Assembly (NCBI GenBank): GCA_938008535.1
Contig: CALLKF010000151.1
Span: forward strand, 1 to 13,450
From: an uncultured Saprospirales bacterium
GTDB lineage: Bacteria; Bacteroidota; Bacteroidia; Chitinophagales; JADIYW01
Direction: 5' to 3'
Length of the DNA: 13,450 bases
The translations under genes were made by a program, and so were the position numbers. The notes under the pieces are model-generated. The model worked only from the letters and a program-made list of their open reading frames with translations, had not been told where the DNA came from and ran no database searches. Positions 6,548 to 13,450 of this stretch are shown here, piece after piece; position 1 is the first letter of the stretch; every line of letters begins with the position of its first letter.

Positions 6548-7960
6548 ATGGGAATTTTTACAGCAATGATAGAAGAAGGATTATTTCAATTCAATAAAGG
6601 TTTGGATTCAGTTAATAGGGAACTGATACAAGAAGAAGTTAATCATGGATATCATGAAAAATTTATTAAAACTAAAGAGTTATTAGGTAATGGAAAGGCA
6701 CATCAATCATTCAGTCCAGATGGCGAACAATATCTACCAACAAAGACGGCCAATATACTTGTCACTGGAATTTCTGGTTCAGGAAAATCGTCAGTTTTTT
6801 CTAGTGGAAGTTTAATGAATCTCAACAATAATTATGTGGTGTTAGATCAAAGTGGTGAACTTCGAGAAAGATTTTCAGCATATTTTTTAGAGAATGGATT
6901 TGTCGTAAAAATCATCAACTACTCAGATACTACCGTAAGCAGCGGATATAATCCATTAGCAAGAATTAATTCTGTAACAGATATTCATAAGATAGCACAT
7001 CAAATCGTACACCAAGCACTTGGTGGTGAATCTGAAAAATTCTGGTCAACTCAAGCAGAAAATCTCATTGTGCTTTTTGCAAGAGCATTGATGTCACAAC
7101 CACAAGAATATTTCAATTTAGTTAATGTGCAAAGATTAGTTGAAATGCTTACTGCATCACCCCAATTAGTCGATAAAATTATTATCGAAACACACAATGA
7201 AGAAATCATCAACCGCTATAAATCTTTTCTTGCATATGATTCAAAATTACGCACAAATATCATCGCTTCCACGCTATCATGCCTGCAAATCTTCACTGAT
7301 CCAAATATTCAAAAAATATGTTCAACAGATACATTGGAACTTGAACGAATACGAGATTCTAAATACATTTTGTTTGTACAAACAGGTGTTTTAAACGCAA
7401 CATATTATAGTGCAATTACAAGTATTCTAATACGCCAACTCATGAGCATTATAATGTCTAAGATGTATGAACCACATGAACGCAGAACTTTATTCTTATT
7501 AGACGAATTTCCAACACTTTACATTCCAGATATTGATATTATTATATCAAACATTCGTAAATACAATAATTCATCACTCGCAATCATGATTCAGTCGTAC
7601 TCTCAATTGGAATCAAGGTATAACAAAGCAATTGCAAAAACCATCATAACAAATTGTATGGCACGATTGTATTTTGGTGCAGGTTTGGATTATGAAACAG
7701 CATCGCAACTCTCACAAGAATTAGGACAGTATTCCTATGAAGACGGAAATAAACAAGCATTACGACATCTCAAAACATCAGCAGAAATTAGACAGCAATC
7801 AGCAGATACATGCCTATTATTATACTCAAATTATAACCCGATATTAGTTCCATTACGACCATATTATAAACAACCACTTATGTTGCATTCATTAAATAAA
7901 TCTAACAGAAAGCAACCACAAGAATTATCCGATGAACCCGTAAAATTAATAGGCAGTTGA
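6548..7960 (+). CDS. VirD4/TraG-like coupling ATPase lacking membrane helices
   Basis: 470 residues. Walker A GISGSGKSS (74-82, Lys80), Walker B RTLFLLDEFP (313-322, Asp319-Glu320), and a sensor segment SSLAIMIQSYSQLESRY (342-358, Gln349) in the order of T4SS coupling proteins. SGYNPLARI (132-140) and SEKFWSTQAENLI (162-174) also match conserved VirD4/TraG stretches. Such hexameric ATPases recruit the relaxase-DNA complex and pass it to the secretion channel. At 470 residues it is shorter than most members because the usual N-terminal transmembrane helices are absent; only about 65 soluble residues precede the ATPase core. The 3-base gap to the upstream small membrane protein suggests a two-piece arrangement. 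Its TGA overlaps the next start. Confidence 0.88.
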   Translation: MGIFTAMIEEGLFQFNKGLDSVNRELIQEEVNHGYHEKFIKTKELLGNGKAHQSFSPDGEQYLPTKTANILVTGISGSGKSSVFSSGSLMNLNNNYVVLDQSGELRERFSAYFLENGFVVKIINYSDTTVSSGYNPLARINSVTDIHKIAHQIVHQALGGESEKFWSTQAENLIVLFARALMSQPQEYFNLVNVQRLVEMLTASPQLVDKIIIETHNEEIINRYKSFLAYDSKLRTNIIASTLSCLQIFTDPNIQKICSTDTLELERIRDSKYILFVQTGVLNATYYSAITSILIRQLMSIIMSKMYEPHERRTLFLLDEFPTLYIPDIDIIISNIRKYNNSSLAIMIQSYSQLESRYNKAIAKTIITNCMARLYFGAGLDYETASQLSQELGQYSYEDGNKQALRHLKTSAEIRQQSADTCLLLYSNYNPILVPLRPYYKQPLMLHSLNKSNRKQPQELSDEPVKLIGS

Positions 7961-8415
7961 AATATCCCAAGCGAAATACGAAGCTATGGATATACTTATA
8001 TCAAAATGGAATCTTGGAATCCAAAGATGAAGCTGTTATTAAGCAAGCCATTAAAGACTATTATAAAAAGTACGACCGAGATTTAAAACAACGAAAACGA
8101 AAAATAGAACAACGTGAATTCACCATTTCTTTTTCAACGCAACTGATTAACCATATACGCAAGCGTGCGAAAGAATACAATGTAACAGTAATTGATTACC
8201 TCAAGATATTAGCAAATGCTGACCTTTCGTTTACGTCTCCACTTGAACATACGCTATCTTATAAAGAAATACTACAGGTATTGCAGCAGTACAAAAACTC
8301 AATAGATGCTATTGAAAGCAAAGATAGTAACAAATGGTTCGGCAATAATAATTATGACGAACTCAAAAAACTCTTACAGTATATACTCGAAATGGTAGAG
8401 ATAAAAAAAAGATAA
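7957..8415 (+). CDS. MobC-like relaxosome accessory protein, TTG start
   Basis: 152 residues, basic. The start is TTG at 7957, overlapping the coupling-protein stop as TTGA. The frame has a stop at 7933 and no in-frame ATG until the last few codons, so TTG is effectively forced. Residues 53-88 (REFTISFSTQLINHIRKRAKEYNVTVIDYLKILANA) have the strand-helix-helix pattern of ribbon-helix-helix/MobC proteins that bind oriT beside the relaxase. The N-terminal 50 residues are rich in Lys/Arg and the C-terminus (134-147) is a leucine helix. It is followed by the relaxase gene with one base between, which is the classical mobC-mobA order. Family call is moderate because MobC sequences are divergent. 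Confidence 0.7.
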   Translation: MKYPKRNTKLWIYLYQNGILESKDEAVIKQAIKDYYKKYDRDLKQRKRKIEQREFTISFSTQLINHIRKRAKEYNVTVIDYLKILANADLSFTSPLEHTLSYKEILQVLQQYKNSIDAIESKDSNKWFGNNNYDELKKLLQYILEMVEIKKR

Positions 8416-8416
8416 A

Positions 8417-9232
8417 ATGATTATTAAATCGCTTTCTAGAAAAGGAAATAAACGAAGTACCGTAAAACAACTTCTTACCTATATGTTTCAAGAACATAAA
8501 AAAAGCGACTTTGTCCTTACTCATAATCTCCAAGGCAATAATATTGTTGACTTCACTAATGCATTTATGCTCAATGAAAAGAACCGTTTGCATATCCGAA
8601 AAAATAATGTTCTTGTCTACCACGATATGATTTCAATGCACCATTTAGATAGTGAAAAAATCACACAAAAAACATTACGAAACATTGCTAAAGAATATAT
8701 CAAACTTCGCAATCCAAATGCACTTTATGTTATCTTGCCACATTATGATCGTCATGCAATACATCTTCATATTGCAATAAGTGGCATTGAACAACACACA
8801 GGATTATCTACGCGCATTTCAAAAGAACGTTTCAAAGAAATAAAAATAGAACTACAAAACATGTTTCCAGAACTAGAACATAGCATCGTTGAACATGGCA
8901 AAAAAGATAAGCAGAAAATATCTGAAAGAGAATATCAAATGATGAAACGAAAAACACCAACAGAAAAAGAATACATCAAACAATTACTAGAAACTCTATA
9001 CAAAGAATCTACTTCACAAGAAGATTTTTATAAGTGCATACAAGATAATGGATTAAAGACCTATGAGCGACGTGGTAAGAAATATGGTATTGACGGTAAT
9101 CGTAAAATGAGATTTTCCACACTCGGTTTCGATGATAAAAAAATAAAAGATTTAGATGTTTTATTAGATTTCACAAAACTGAGAGATGATAACAACAGAG
9201 GCATTAACAAAACATATTATTATGTTCGTTAA
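8417..9232 (+). CDS. MobA-type relaxase/mobilization nuclease
   Basis: 271 residues. Motif I LLTYMF has the candidate nucleophile Tyr22. VYHDMISMHH (67-76) stands where the second motif is found, and motif III DRHAIHLHIAIS (111-122) gives the metal-binding histidines His116 and His118 with His113 just before. This is the layout of the MobA/VirD2-like (MOBP) relaxase family (Pfam Relaxase), which nicks one strand at oriT, stays joined to the 5' end through the tyrosine, and is exported. The C-terminal part (180-271) is basic, helical and short; no helicase or primase domain is present. Last gene of the operon. The family is sure, the subfamily less so. Confidence 0.9.
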   Translation: MIIKSLSRKGNKRSTVKQLLTYMFQEHKKSDFVLTHNLQGNNIVDFTNAFMLNEKNRLHIRKNNVLVYHDMISMHHLDSEKITQKTLRNIAKEYIKLRNPNALYVILPHYDRHAIHLHIAISGIEQHTGLSTRISKERFKEIKIELQNMFPELEHSIVEHGKKDKQKISEREYQMMKRKTPTEKEYIKQLLETLYKESTSQEDFYKCIQDNGLKTYERRGKKYGIDGNRKMRFSTLGFDDKKIKDLDVLLDFTKLRDDNNRGINKTYYYVR

Positions 9233-9238
9233 TATGTT
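9211..9238 (+). terminator. Weak hairpin across the relaxase stop codon
   Basis: AACATATTA (9211-9219) and TAATATGTT (9230-9238) are inverted copies with a 10-base loop; the TAA stop (9230-9232) is in the right arm. It is AT-only and has no T-run, so it may be a weak terminator or chance. Confidence 0.25.
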
Positions 9239-9440
9239 ATATGGAACAGATAGATACAACCATCACAAATACACATTTATAGGTATTTGAAATGTAATAA
9301 TACTTTTATACATTTAATCTTTACAACAAACGAACAAACTAAATTTAAGAAATACAGCTGCACCAAACTATTGGATGTAGAGTTCTTTAACATATTTAGT
9401 TGTTCAGATTTCCAAACTACTTTTTTGAGAATATATTTTT

Positions 9441-9484
9441 ACTACGTCATGTTTTGGCGTTCATCTAATGCATATTTGTATCAA
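9441..9484. repeat. 44-bp direct repeat, copy 1
   Basis: Matches 10458-10501 at 38 of 44 positions without gaps. The identical blocks are ACTACG, GTTTTGGCGTTCATCT (9451-9466) and GCATATTTGTA (9470-9480). Each copy lies in the leader before a gene (189 bases before the holin-like ATG here). TACAGCTGC is found 88 bases upstream of this copy and 98 bases upstream of the other, so the similarity may extend in degenerate form. Confidence 0.7.
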
Positions 9485-9524
9485 ATAAATAATGTATGAA
9501 TCTCTACGCAAAAAAACACATTCG

Positions 9525-9559
9525 GTTAAAAAACAAAAATGACTTCTTAGTTTTTTAAC
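9525..9559. terminator. AT-rich hairpin, terminator-like
   Basis: GTTAAAAAAC (9525-9534) and GTTTTTTAAC (9550-9559) are perfect 10-base inverted copies with a 15-base loop. It may end read-through from the mobilization operon before the next transcription unit. The stem has few G-C pairs, so strength is doubtful. Confidence 0.35.
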
Positions 9560-9672
9560 TATTATAAAATTAACGTGGTCTTATAAAGTGTTAAGATATT
9601 AGTTTTCACACAATATAATAAAACGCGTATCGTTATTAGAAATAAATTGCATCATCAAATAAAAATACATCC

Positions 9673-10053
9673 ATGAAAAATCAGAAAGCATATTCCGTCA
9701 TTGTCAGTTTAATTCCTGCGGTGCAAGCCGTACTCGACACCTTCAACGCAGCACAGGTAAGCGATGCACTGCGCATGTACATTGGAGCGCTACTAATCTT
9801 GCTTATTATCGTAATGCAAGGCATACAGATCTACCTCAATCCAAGCATTAAAAATAATGCTCTTTGGGTAAGTGTGGTAGCACTCATTGGATACATTGCA
9901 GGTGGCGTAATGGACAACCTTAATGTGATACCTATGAGCGAAGAATCTGCTAGTGTTATTCGTTTAGTATTCTCTTTGTTCGTTGTCATTGCCAATGCCA
10001 TTGTGAGAGAATACAACACTGTGGAAGACAAATTAAAAATAAATATAAAGTAA
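9673..10053 (+). CDS. Holin-like small membrane protein, 126 residues
   Basis: Three clear hydrophobic helices at about 36-55 (MYIGALLILLIIVMQGIQIYL region), 64-80 (LWVSVVALIGYIAGGVM) and 94-111 (SVIRLVFSLFVVIANAIV), with a further mildly hydrophobic N-terminal stretch (7-20) and a charged C-terminal tail ending in KLKINIK. Size and topology are those of phage holins and of small membrane proteins from phage-like particles, but no specific holin family is recognised. The first part of the gene (9700-9800) is visibly richer in G and C than its surroundings, hinting at a different origin. It is followed after 55 bases by the 60-residue coiled-coil gene, and with it lies between the two copies of the 44-bp repeat. 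Confidence 0.6.
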   Translation: MKNQKAYSVIVSLIPAVQAVLDTFNAAQVSDALRMYIGALLILLIIVMQGIQIYLNPSIKNNALWVSVVALIGYIAGGVMDNLNVIPMSEESASVIRLVFSLFVVIANAIVREYNTVEDKLKINIK

Positions 10054-10108
10054 AAATTCCCTTTAAATATTTAAAATAGAATTAATAACAAATAAAATAA
10101 AAAACATC

Positions 10109-10291
10109 ATGCAAAACATAGATAAATTAAAACCAAACGAAATAACCCAATTAATTGAAAATGGCTTATCGCTGTTAATTAAAGGATTTGAGAACATTGG
10201 ATTTAGAAGAAAAACCAATGAACGCTTACAACATCTGGAAGATCAAGTAGCATTGTTAAGTAAGAAAATTTTAGAACTCGAAGAAAGATAA
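10109..10291 (+). CDS. Small coiled-coil protein, 60 residues
   Basis: ATG after an A-rich leader (ACATC ATG). An N-terminal helical part (LKPNEITQLIENGLSLLIKGF, cited as residues 7-27) is followed by a basic turn (RRKTNE) and a regular heptad helix (ERLQHLEDQVALLSKKILELEER, residues 38-60). It has no membrane segment or enzyme motif. It probably forms oligomers or binds a partner, possibly one of its neighbours. Same strand and 55 bases after the holin-like gene. No family recognised; small size leaves some doubt, though the composition is clearly protein-like. Confidence 0.6.
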   Translation: MQNIDKLKPNEITQLIENGLSLLIKGFENIGFRRKTNERLQHLEDQVALLSKKILELEER

Positions 10292-10642
10292 GTGCCTATG
10301 GAAAAATCCAATTAAAATAAATAAATAAAGTCCATTTAGAGATTTAGACAAAAAACGAGTACAGCTGCTCGAGGTGGATAGTCATGCCTATTCCGAAGTT
10401 TCGGAACGAAAGATAAAAATGAAAAGAAAGGCAAAAAATAAATAAAAATAATTTTTCACTACGGCAGGTTTTGGCGTTCATCTCGAGCATATTTGTACCA
10501 AGAAGAAATAAATTATCTCACAATTAAAATTACAAAAGATGGCAAAATAGACAGAAAAGATAGAAAACAATCAATAAGTCGTACGCTTAAAATGTACATA
10601 AAATAATAAAACAATTTTTCAATTATAAAACACAATTTCAAA
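10292..10642. other. Intergenic region with repeat copy 2 and coding-like fragments
   Basis: 351 bases. Contents: TACAGCTGC (10360-10368), a dyad TTCCGAA/TTCGGAA (10391-10406), and the second 44-bp repeat. Two stop-to-stop frames without a normal start look protein-like: 10329-10445 (38 codons, includes VQLLEVDSHAYSEVSERKIK) and 10442-10606 (54 codons, includes YLTIKITKDGKIDRKDRKQS). They may be remnants of decayed genes or chance. The long leader before the giant gene probably contains its promoter, which I cannot locate. Confidence 0.5.
10458..10501. repeat. 44-bp direct repeat, copy 2
   Basis: Partner of 9441-9484 (38/44 identical; differences at offsets 7, 10, 27-29 and 41). It lies 141 bases before the ATG at 10643. 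The pair encloses about 970 bases with the holin-like and coiled-coil genes, as would two recombination scars, or marks two leaders under the same control. One frame of both copies reads (T)TTxxFGVHLxHICxK and stops soon after; another reads FWRSSxAYLYQ; neither shows a synonymous substitution pattern. Confidence 0.7.
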
Positions 10643-13417
10643 ATGGAAACCAAAATTAAAAACACGCTCTTTAGGTTTGTCGCATTCAGAAAACCAGAGC
10701 AAATTAATGATGACAAAAAATTAAACTTATTTGTACATCTGCCTGATAACATAAAAGCATTGAGTAATTTATATGCTCTTACACAAACAGAATTTAATAC
10801 AAAAATTACTACTTTTGAAACAAGCACAACTCCAAAATTAGTAAAAACAAAAGATGAACTTAAAGTACTGAATCAACCATTGTATGATTTAGCATTTTGG
10901 GTATTGCAAAATCGCGAGTCTGTAACGGCAACATCCTTTCAGACGAAGATGGATGAATTAAATGTAACTACAGCAAGTATTTTATCTGAAGCAGATGAAG
11001 TTACGGTTTGGGACAACTTTATTTATCAAGTTACACAACACAAAGATGATATTGCTCGCGAAGCTGCAATGACATTATTGTATGGTAATTATTTATTGAA
11101 ACAACAAACATTGCAAAATGGATTAATTGCAAATGCTTCTACGTCATCATTTACTGGCACAACACCGCCATCGCCAAATCCAAATACTTTAACCGTAAAT
11201 CAATTCAGAAGAATTTTGCAAGCTCGAATTGTTCGTCCCGATTTTCTTGCATTTTCACCTGTTACCACTACACCACCTGCAAGCATTGTAGGCGATGAAC
11301 CATTAAGCTTGCAAACACAACAACAATTCAGAACTGCATTAAATCAATTAAATAGCAAAAGAACGATTGCCAATTTAGAAAAGCTAAAAGAAGAATTAGC
11401 AAGTGCAGCTAAAAAATACAATAAATTAGAAGTACAAAATTTAAAAACGTATGATACACAATATCAAAGTGATTATGATGATTATCTGGCATCCATTAAT
11501 AATTCCAGCAGTAGTTTAACTGGTGGTGATGCAACACCACAGGTTCCGCCGCCGCCATACGATTATTCATCATTAGCACAATTGGACGCGACAAGACTAG
11601 AAAGTCATTTGTCATCTGAAAGTTTTGAATTTTATAATGAAATTGCAAGCGAAGATGTAGAAACGTTTGCAGATTTAAATGATTTAATTACGCAAAAAAT
11701 TTCAGAAGAAAGTACTGCATCCTTTAGACTACCAAGTACCACTACAACGTTTTGGTCAATTGGTGGTGTAACAGTACCATATGAACCAACCAACCCAACT
11801 AATAACTATACGTATGTCATTCAGCCAATTAAAAAGAATAATAGCATACTACGTTATAAATTTAATTTGGCAATTAAAGTTCCAAATACACAAATGGATA
11901 TTCAATCTATCAGCTATAGTGTATATAAAGATGAAGATTTGTTAAGAACATCAAACAATGCGGACTTTAATAATATAGACAGCATAATCGTTGGTGAATT
12001 ATTTGAATCTGGAGTTTTATTACCTATTAATACAACACATGTTGTAATTAATGCAAATATCACATTTAATAATGGCGCTAAATATAGTTTAATCCAAACG
12101 GTTGTATTATCAGAAGAAGCTTTAGGCACGTTAGAAGATGTTTCAAATCCAAATGGGCAACAACAAGAAGAAGGTGGCTCTGGAAACCCAGTTCCACCAG
12201 TAGTTATTTTGCCAACTGATAATAGGCCTAGTTGGAAAAAATTTGGTGTTACTCGCTTAGGTATTGCCGATTACCGTAAAGTAGAACAATCTATTTGCTG
12301 TTATGTGCCTGGTGAAGTTTCTCATATTGAAAATATTATGGCAAGTGAATATAAAGAAAGAGCTACTAAACGTTTACGTCGTTCTGAAAATACAATTACA
12401 ACAGAATCTTCTACAGAAACAGAAAGCTTAACAGATAGCACAAGCACTGAGCGAAATGAAATGCACCAAGAAATTTCTAAAATGCAACAACAATCTATGG
12501 ATTTATCTGTAGGAACAAGTGCGAGCTATAGTGGATTTGGATTTACGTTTAATGCTAATGCTGCATTTGCTATGCATAACAGTAAAGAACAATCAAATAA
12601 TATGGCTCGAACAGAAGCACGAGAATTAACAGAACGTGCATCTGAAAAAGTAGTTAGAAAGGTGAGAGAAGAAAGAATTAATAAAATTATTGATGAGTTT
12701 ACAGATGAAAATAAACATGGTTTTGATAACAGAACAAATAAAGAGCATGTTTCTGGCGTATATCGTTGGGTAGATAAAATCTATAAAAACGAAATATTTA
12801 ATTACGGCAAACGGCTTATGTATGAATTTATGATTCCAGAACCAGCTAAATTCCACTTGCTATCTAATGATGCTATTGTATTAAGTGAGCCATATGATTT
12901 TGTAACAAAAGACAGCATTACAGACTCTACCAAAATAACAAAAGGCAATTACTTAAAAATTGCTGAAAGAAATAATGCTCAAATAGATGTTTGGCCTGAT
13001 GAATCTATTTATTTATCCAAAGAACTTATGAGAGATTTTAAATCTGGTACAGACGGAGCACCTGGCGATGGAATAAAACATCAGGTAGCAGAATTAATCT
13101 TACCAATACCAGAAGGTTACCAAGTTGATTCCATATCAGGATTTCTAAATTTAAAAAATGGAGATCATCCAGATGCATTCTTAAACAAACAGGCATATTT
13201 ATACATCGGAGGAATAAGTAAAAAACTTACAAGTGTTCAAATTAGTGGAGGTAATACGATAGCTGCCATAACTAGGATGTACAATGAGGTGCTTTTTGAA
13301 TTTCCAAACAGTGCCTTTAATGGTAAAGTAATAACGAATGAACTCTCTGCTACATTTACAACTTGGGATATTGGGTCGTATAATTTGAATATTATTGTCA
13401 AATGTAAACTTACAGAC
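10643..13417 (+). CDS. Giant multidomain protein of unknown function, 3' end missing
   Basis: One uninterrupted frame from ATG 10643, 925 residues before adapter sequence begins; no genuine stop is present, so the protein is longer. No signal peptide or membrane helix. Order: helical region 1-168; Thr/Pro linker 171-182; helical region to about 290; linker with PPPP (294-305); beta-rich segment about 365-500; Gly/Gln/Pro linker 502-521; a segment that looks strongly conserved, LGIADYRKVEQ then CCYVPGEVSHIENIMA (Cys552-Cys553) and basic RATKRLRRSE; Ser/Thr/Glu-rich stretch 584-610; coiled coil about 654-690; YRWVDKIYKNEIFNYGKRLMYEFMIPEPAKFHLL region 705-740; beta-rich C-terminal part. The motif blocks look like a recurrent Bacteroidota protein, possibly of a phage-tail-like or assembly apparatus, but I cannot name it. 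The holin-like and coiled-coil genes precede it. Confidence 0.75.
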
Positions 13418-13450
13418 AGATCGGAAGAGCACACGTCTGAACTCCAGTCA
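13418..13450. other. Illumina TruSeq adapter contamination
   Basis: The last 33 bases start AGATCGGAAGAGC and end CTGAACTCCAGTCA, an exact match over their whole length to the standard TruSeq index-adapter read-through sequence. In the giant gene's frame it adds the artefact peptide RSEEHTSELQS. The true contig ends at 13417. Confidence 0.98.

Larger units (their letters stand above)
9233..9672. other. Intergenic region between mobilization operon and holin-like gene
   Basis: 440 bases, very AT-rich, without a gene I can support. It holds TACAGCTGC (9353-9361), the first copy of the 44-bp repeat (9441-9484) and an AT hairpin (9525-9559). A 70-codon frame from a TTG at 9287 runs through it but has no recognisable features. 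An oriT for the upstream relaxase could be here, but no known nic core is seen. Confidence 0.55.

Noticed and set aside
9287..9499. 70-codon frame from TTG in the region after the relaxase
   Set aside because: Weak start, no recognisable domain, and it runs into the 44-bp repeat.
10469..10495. Bacteroidota promoter in repeat copy 2 (TTTTG ... CATATTTG)
   Set aside because: The spacing between the two boxes is 14 bases instead of 19-21 and the -7 box begins CA rather than TA.
13199..13434. Two minus-strand frames at the right end
   Set aside because: Their start codons and first residues come from the adapter, and they are antisense to the giant gene.
1..13450. CRISPR array, tRNA, rRNA, integrase, transposase or replication gene
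   Set aside because: I looked for regularly spaced repeats, cloverleaf-like sequence and recognisable enzyme motifs and found none, so the borders and replication mode of the mobile unit stay unknown.

Overview
The window is AT-rich, has almost no Shine-Dalgarno-like sequence before its start codons (many starts read A-rich leader + TC + ATG), and its recognisable proteins resemble Bacteroidota families. I read it as an accessory segment of a Bacteroidota genome or plasmid, recovered as an Illumina contig. The last 33 bases (13418-13450) are library adapter, not biology.

Layout. (1) 1-2726, flank: the tail of an unidentified gene, a stand-alone RES-domain protein (NAD+-consuming toxin fold) on the + strand, and a convergent 416-aa unknown on the - strand. 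(2) 2727-3550, non-coding: an 18-bp perfect hairpin (2803-2853), a long palindrome (3192-3230), and a compact leftward unit made of a TTGACA-17-TATGAT promoter, about 75 nt of structured sequence and a strong terminator hairpin. This looks like a small antisense-type RNA in front of the first mobilization-region gene. (3) 3551-9232, a tight + strand operon of eight genes: unknown 126 aa; DUF2958-like protein; four-TM coiled-coil protein; membrane-anchored vWA-like protein; 55-aa membrane protein; soluble VirD4/TraG-like coupling ATPase; MobC-like relaxosome protein; MobA-type relaxase. (4) 9233-10642: two intergenic stretches, each holding one copy of a 44-bp imperfect direct repeat, around a holin-like 126-aa membrane protein and a 60-aa coiled-coil protein. 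(5) 10643 to the end: a very long open frame, 925 genuine residues, cut by the adapter.

How it may work. Relaxase, MobC-like protein and coupling ATPase are the core of a DNA mobilization machine: the relaxase nicks oriT, the accessory protein helps bind it, and the ATPase delivers the complex to a secretion channel. The ATPase lacks its usual N-terminal membrane helices, so the small membrane protein encoded just upstream, or the vWA-like and four-TM proteins, may anchor it. No T4SS channel genes, integrase or replication gene is visible, so the unit looks mobilizable rather than self-transmissible, or is incomplete here. The last three genes (holin-like, coiled-coil, giant protein) form a separate cassette of unknown function and are the best candidate for an undescribed system in this window.
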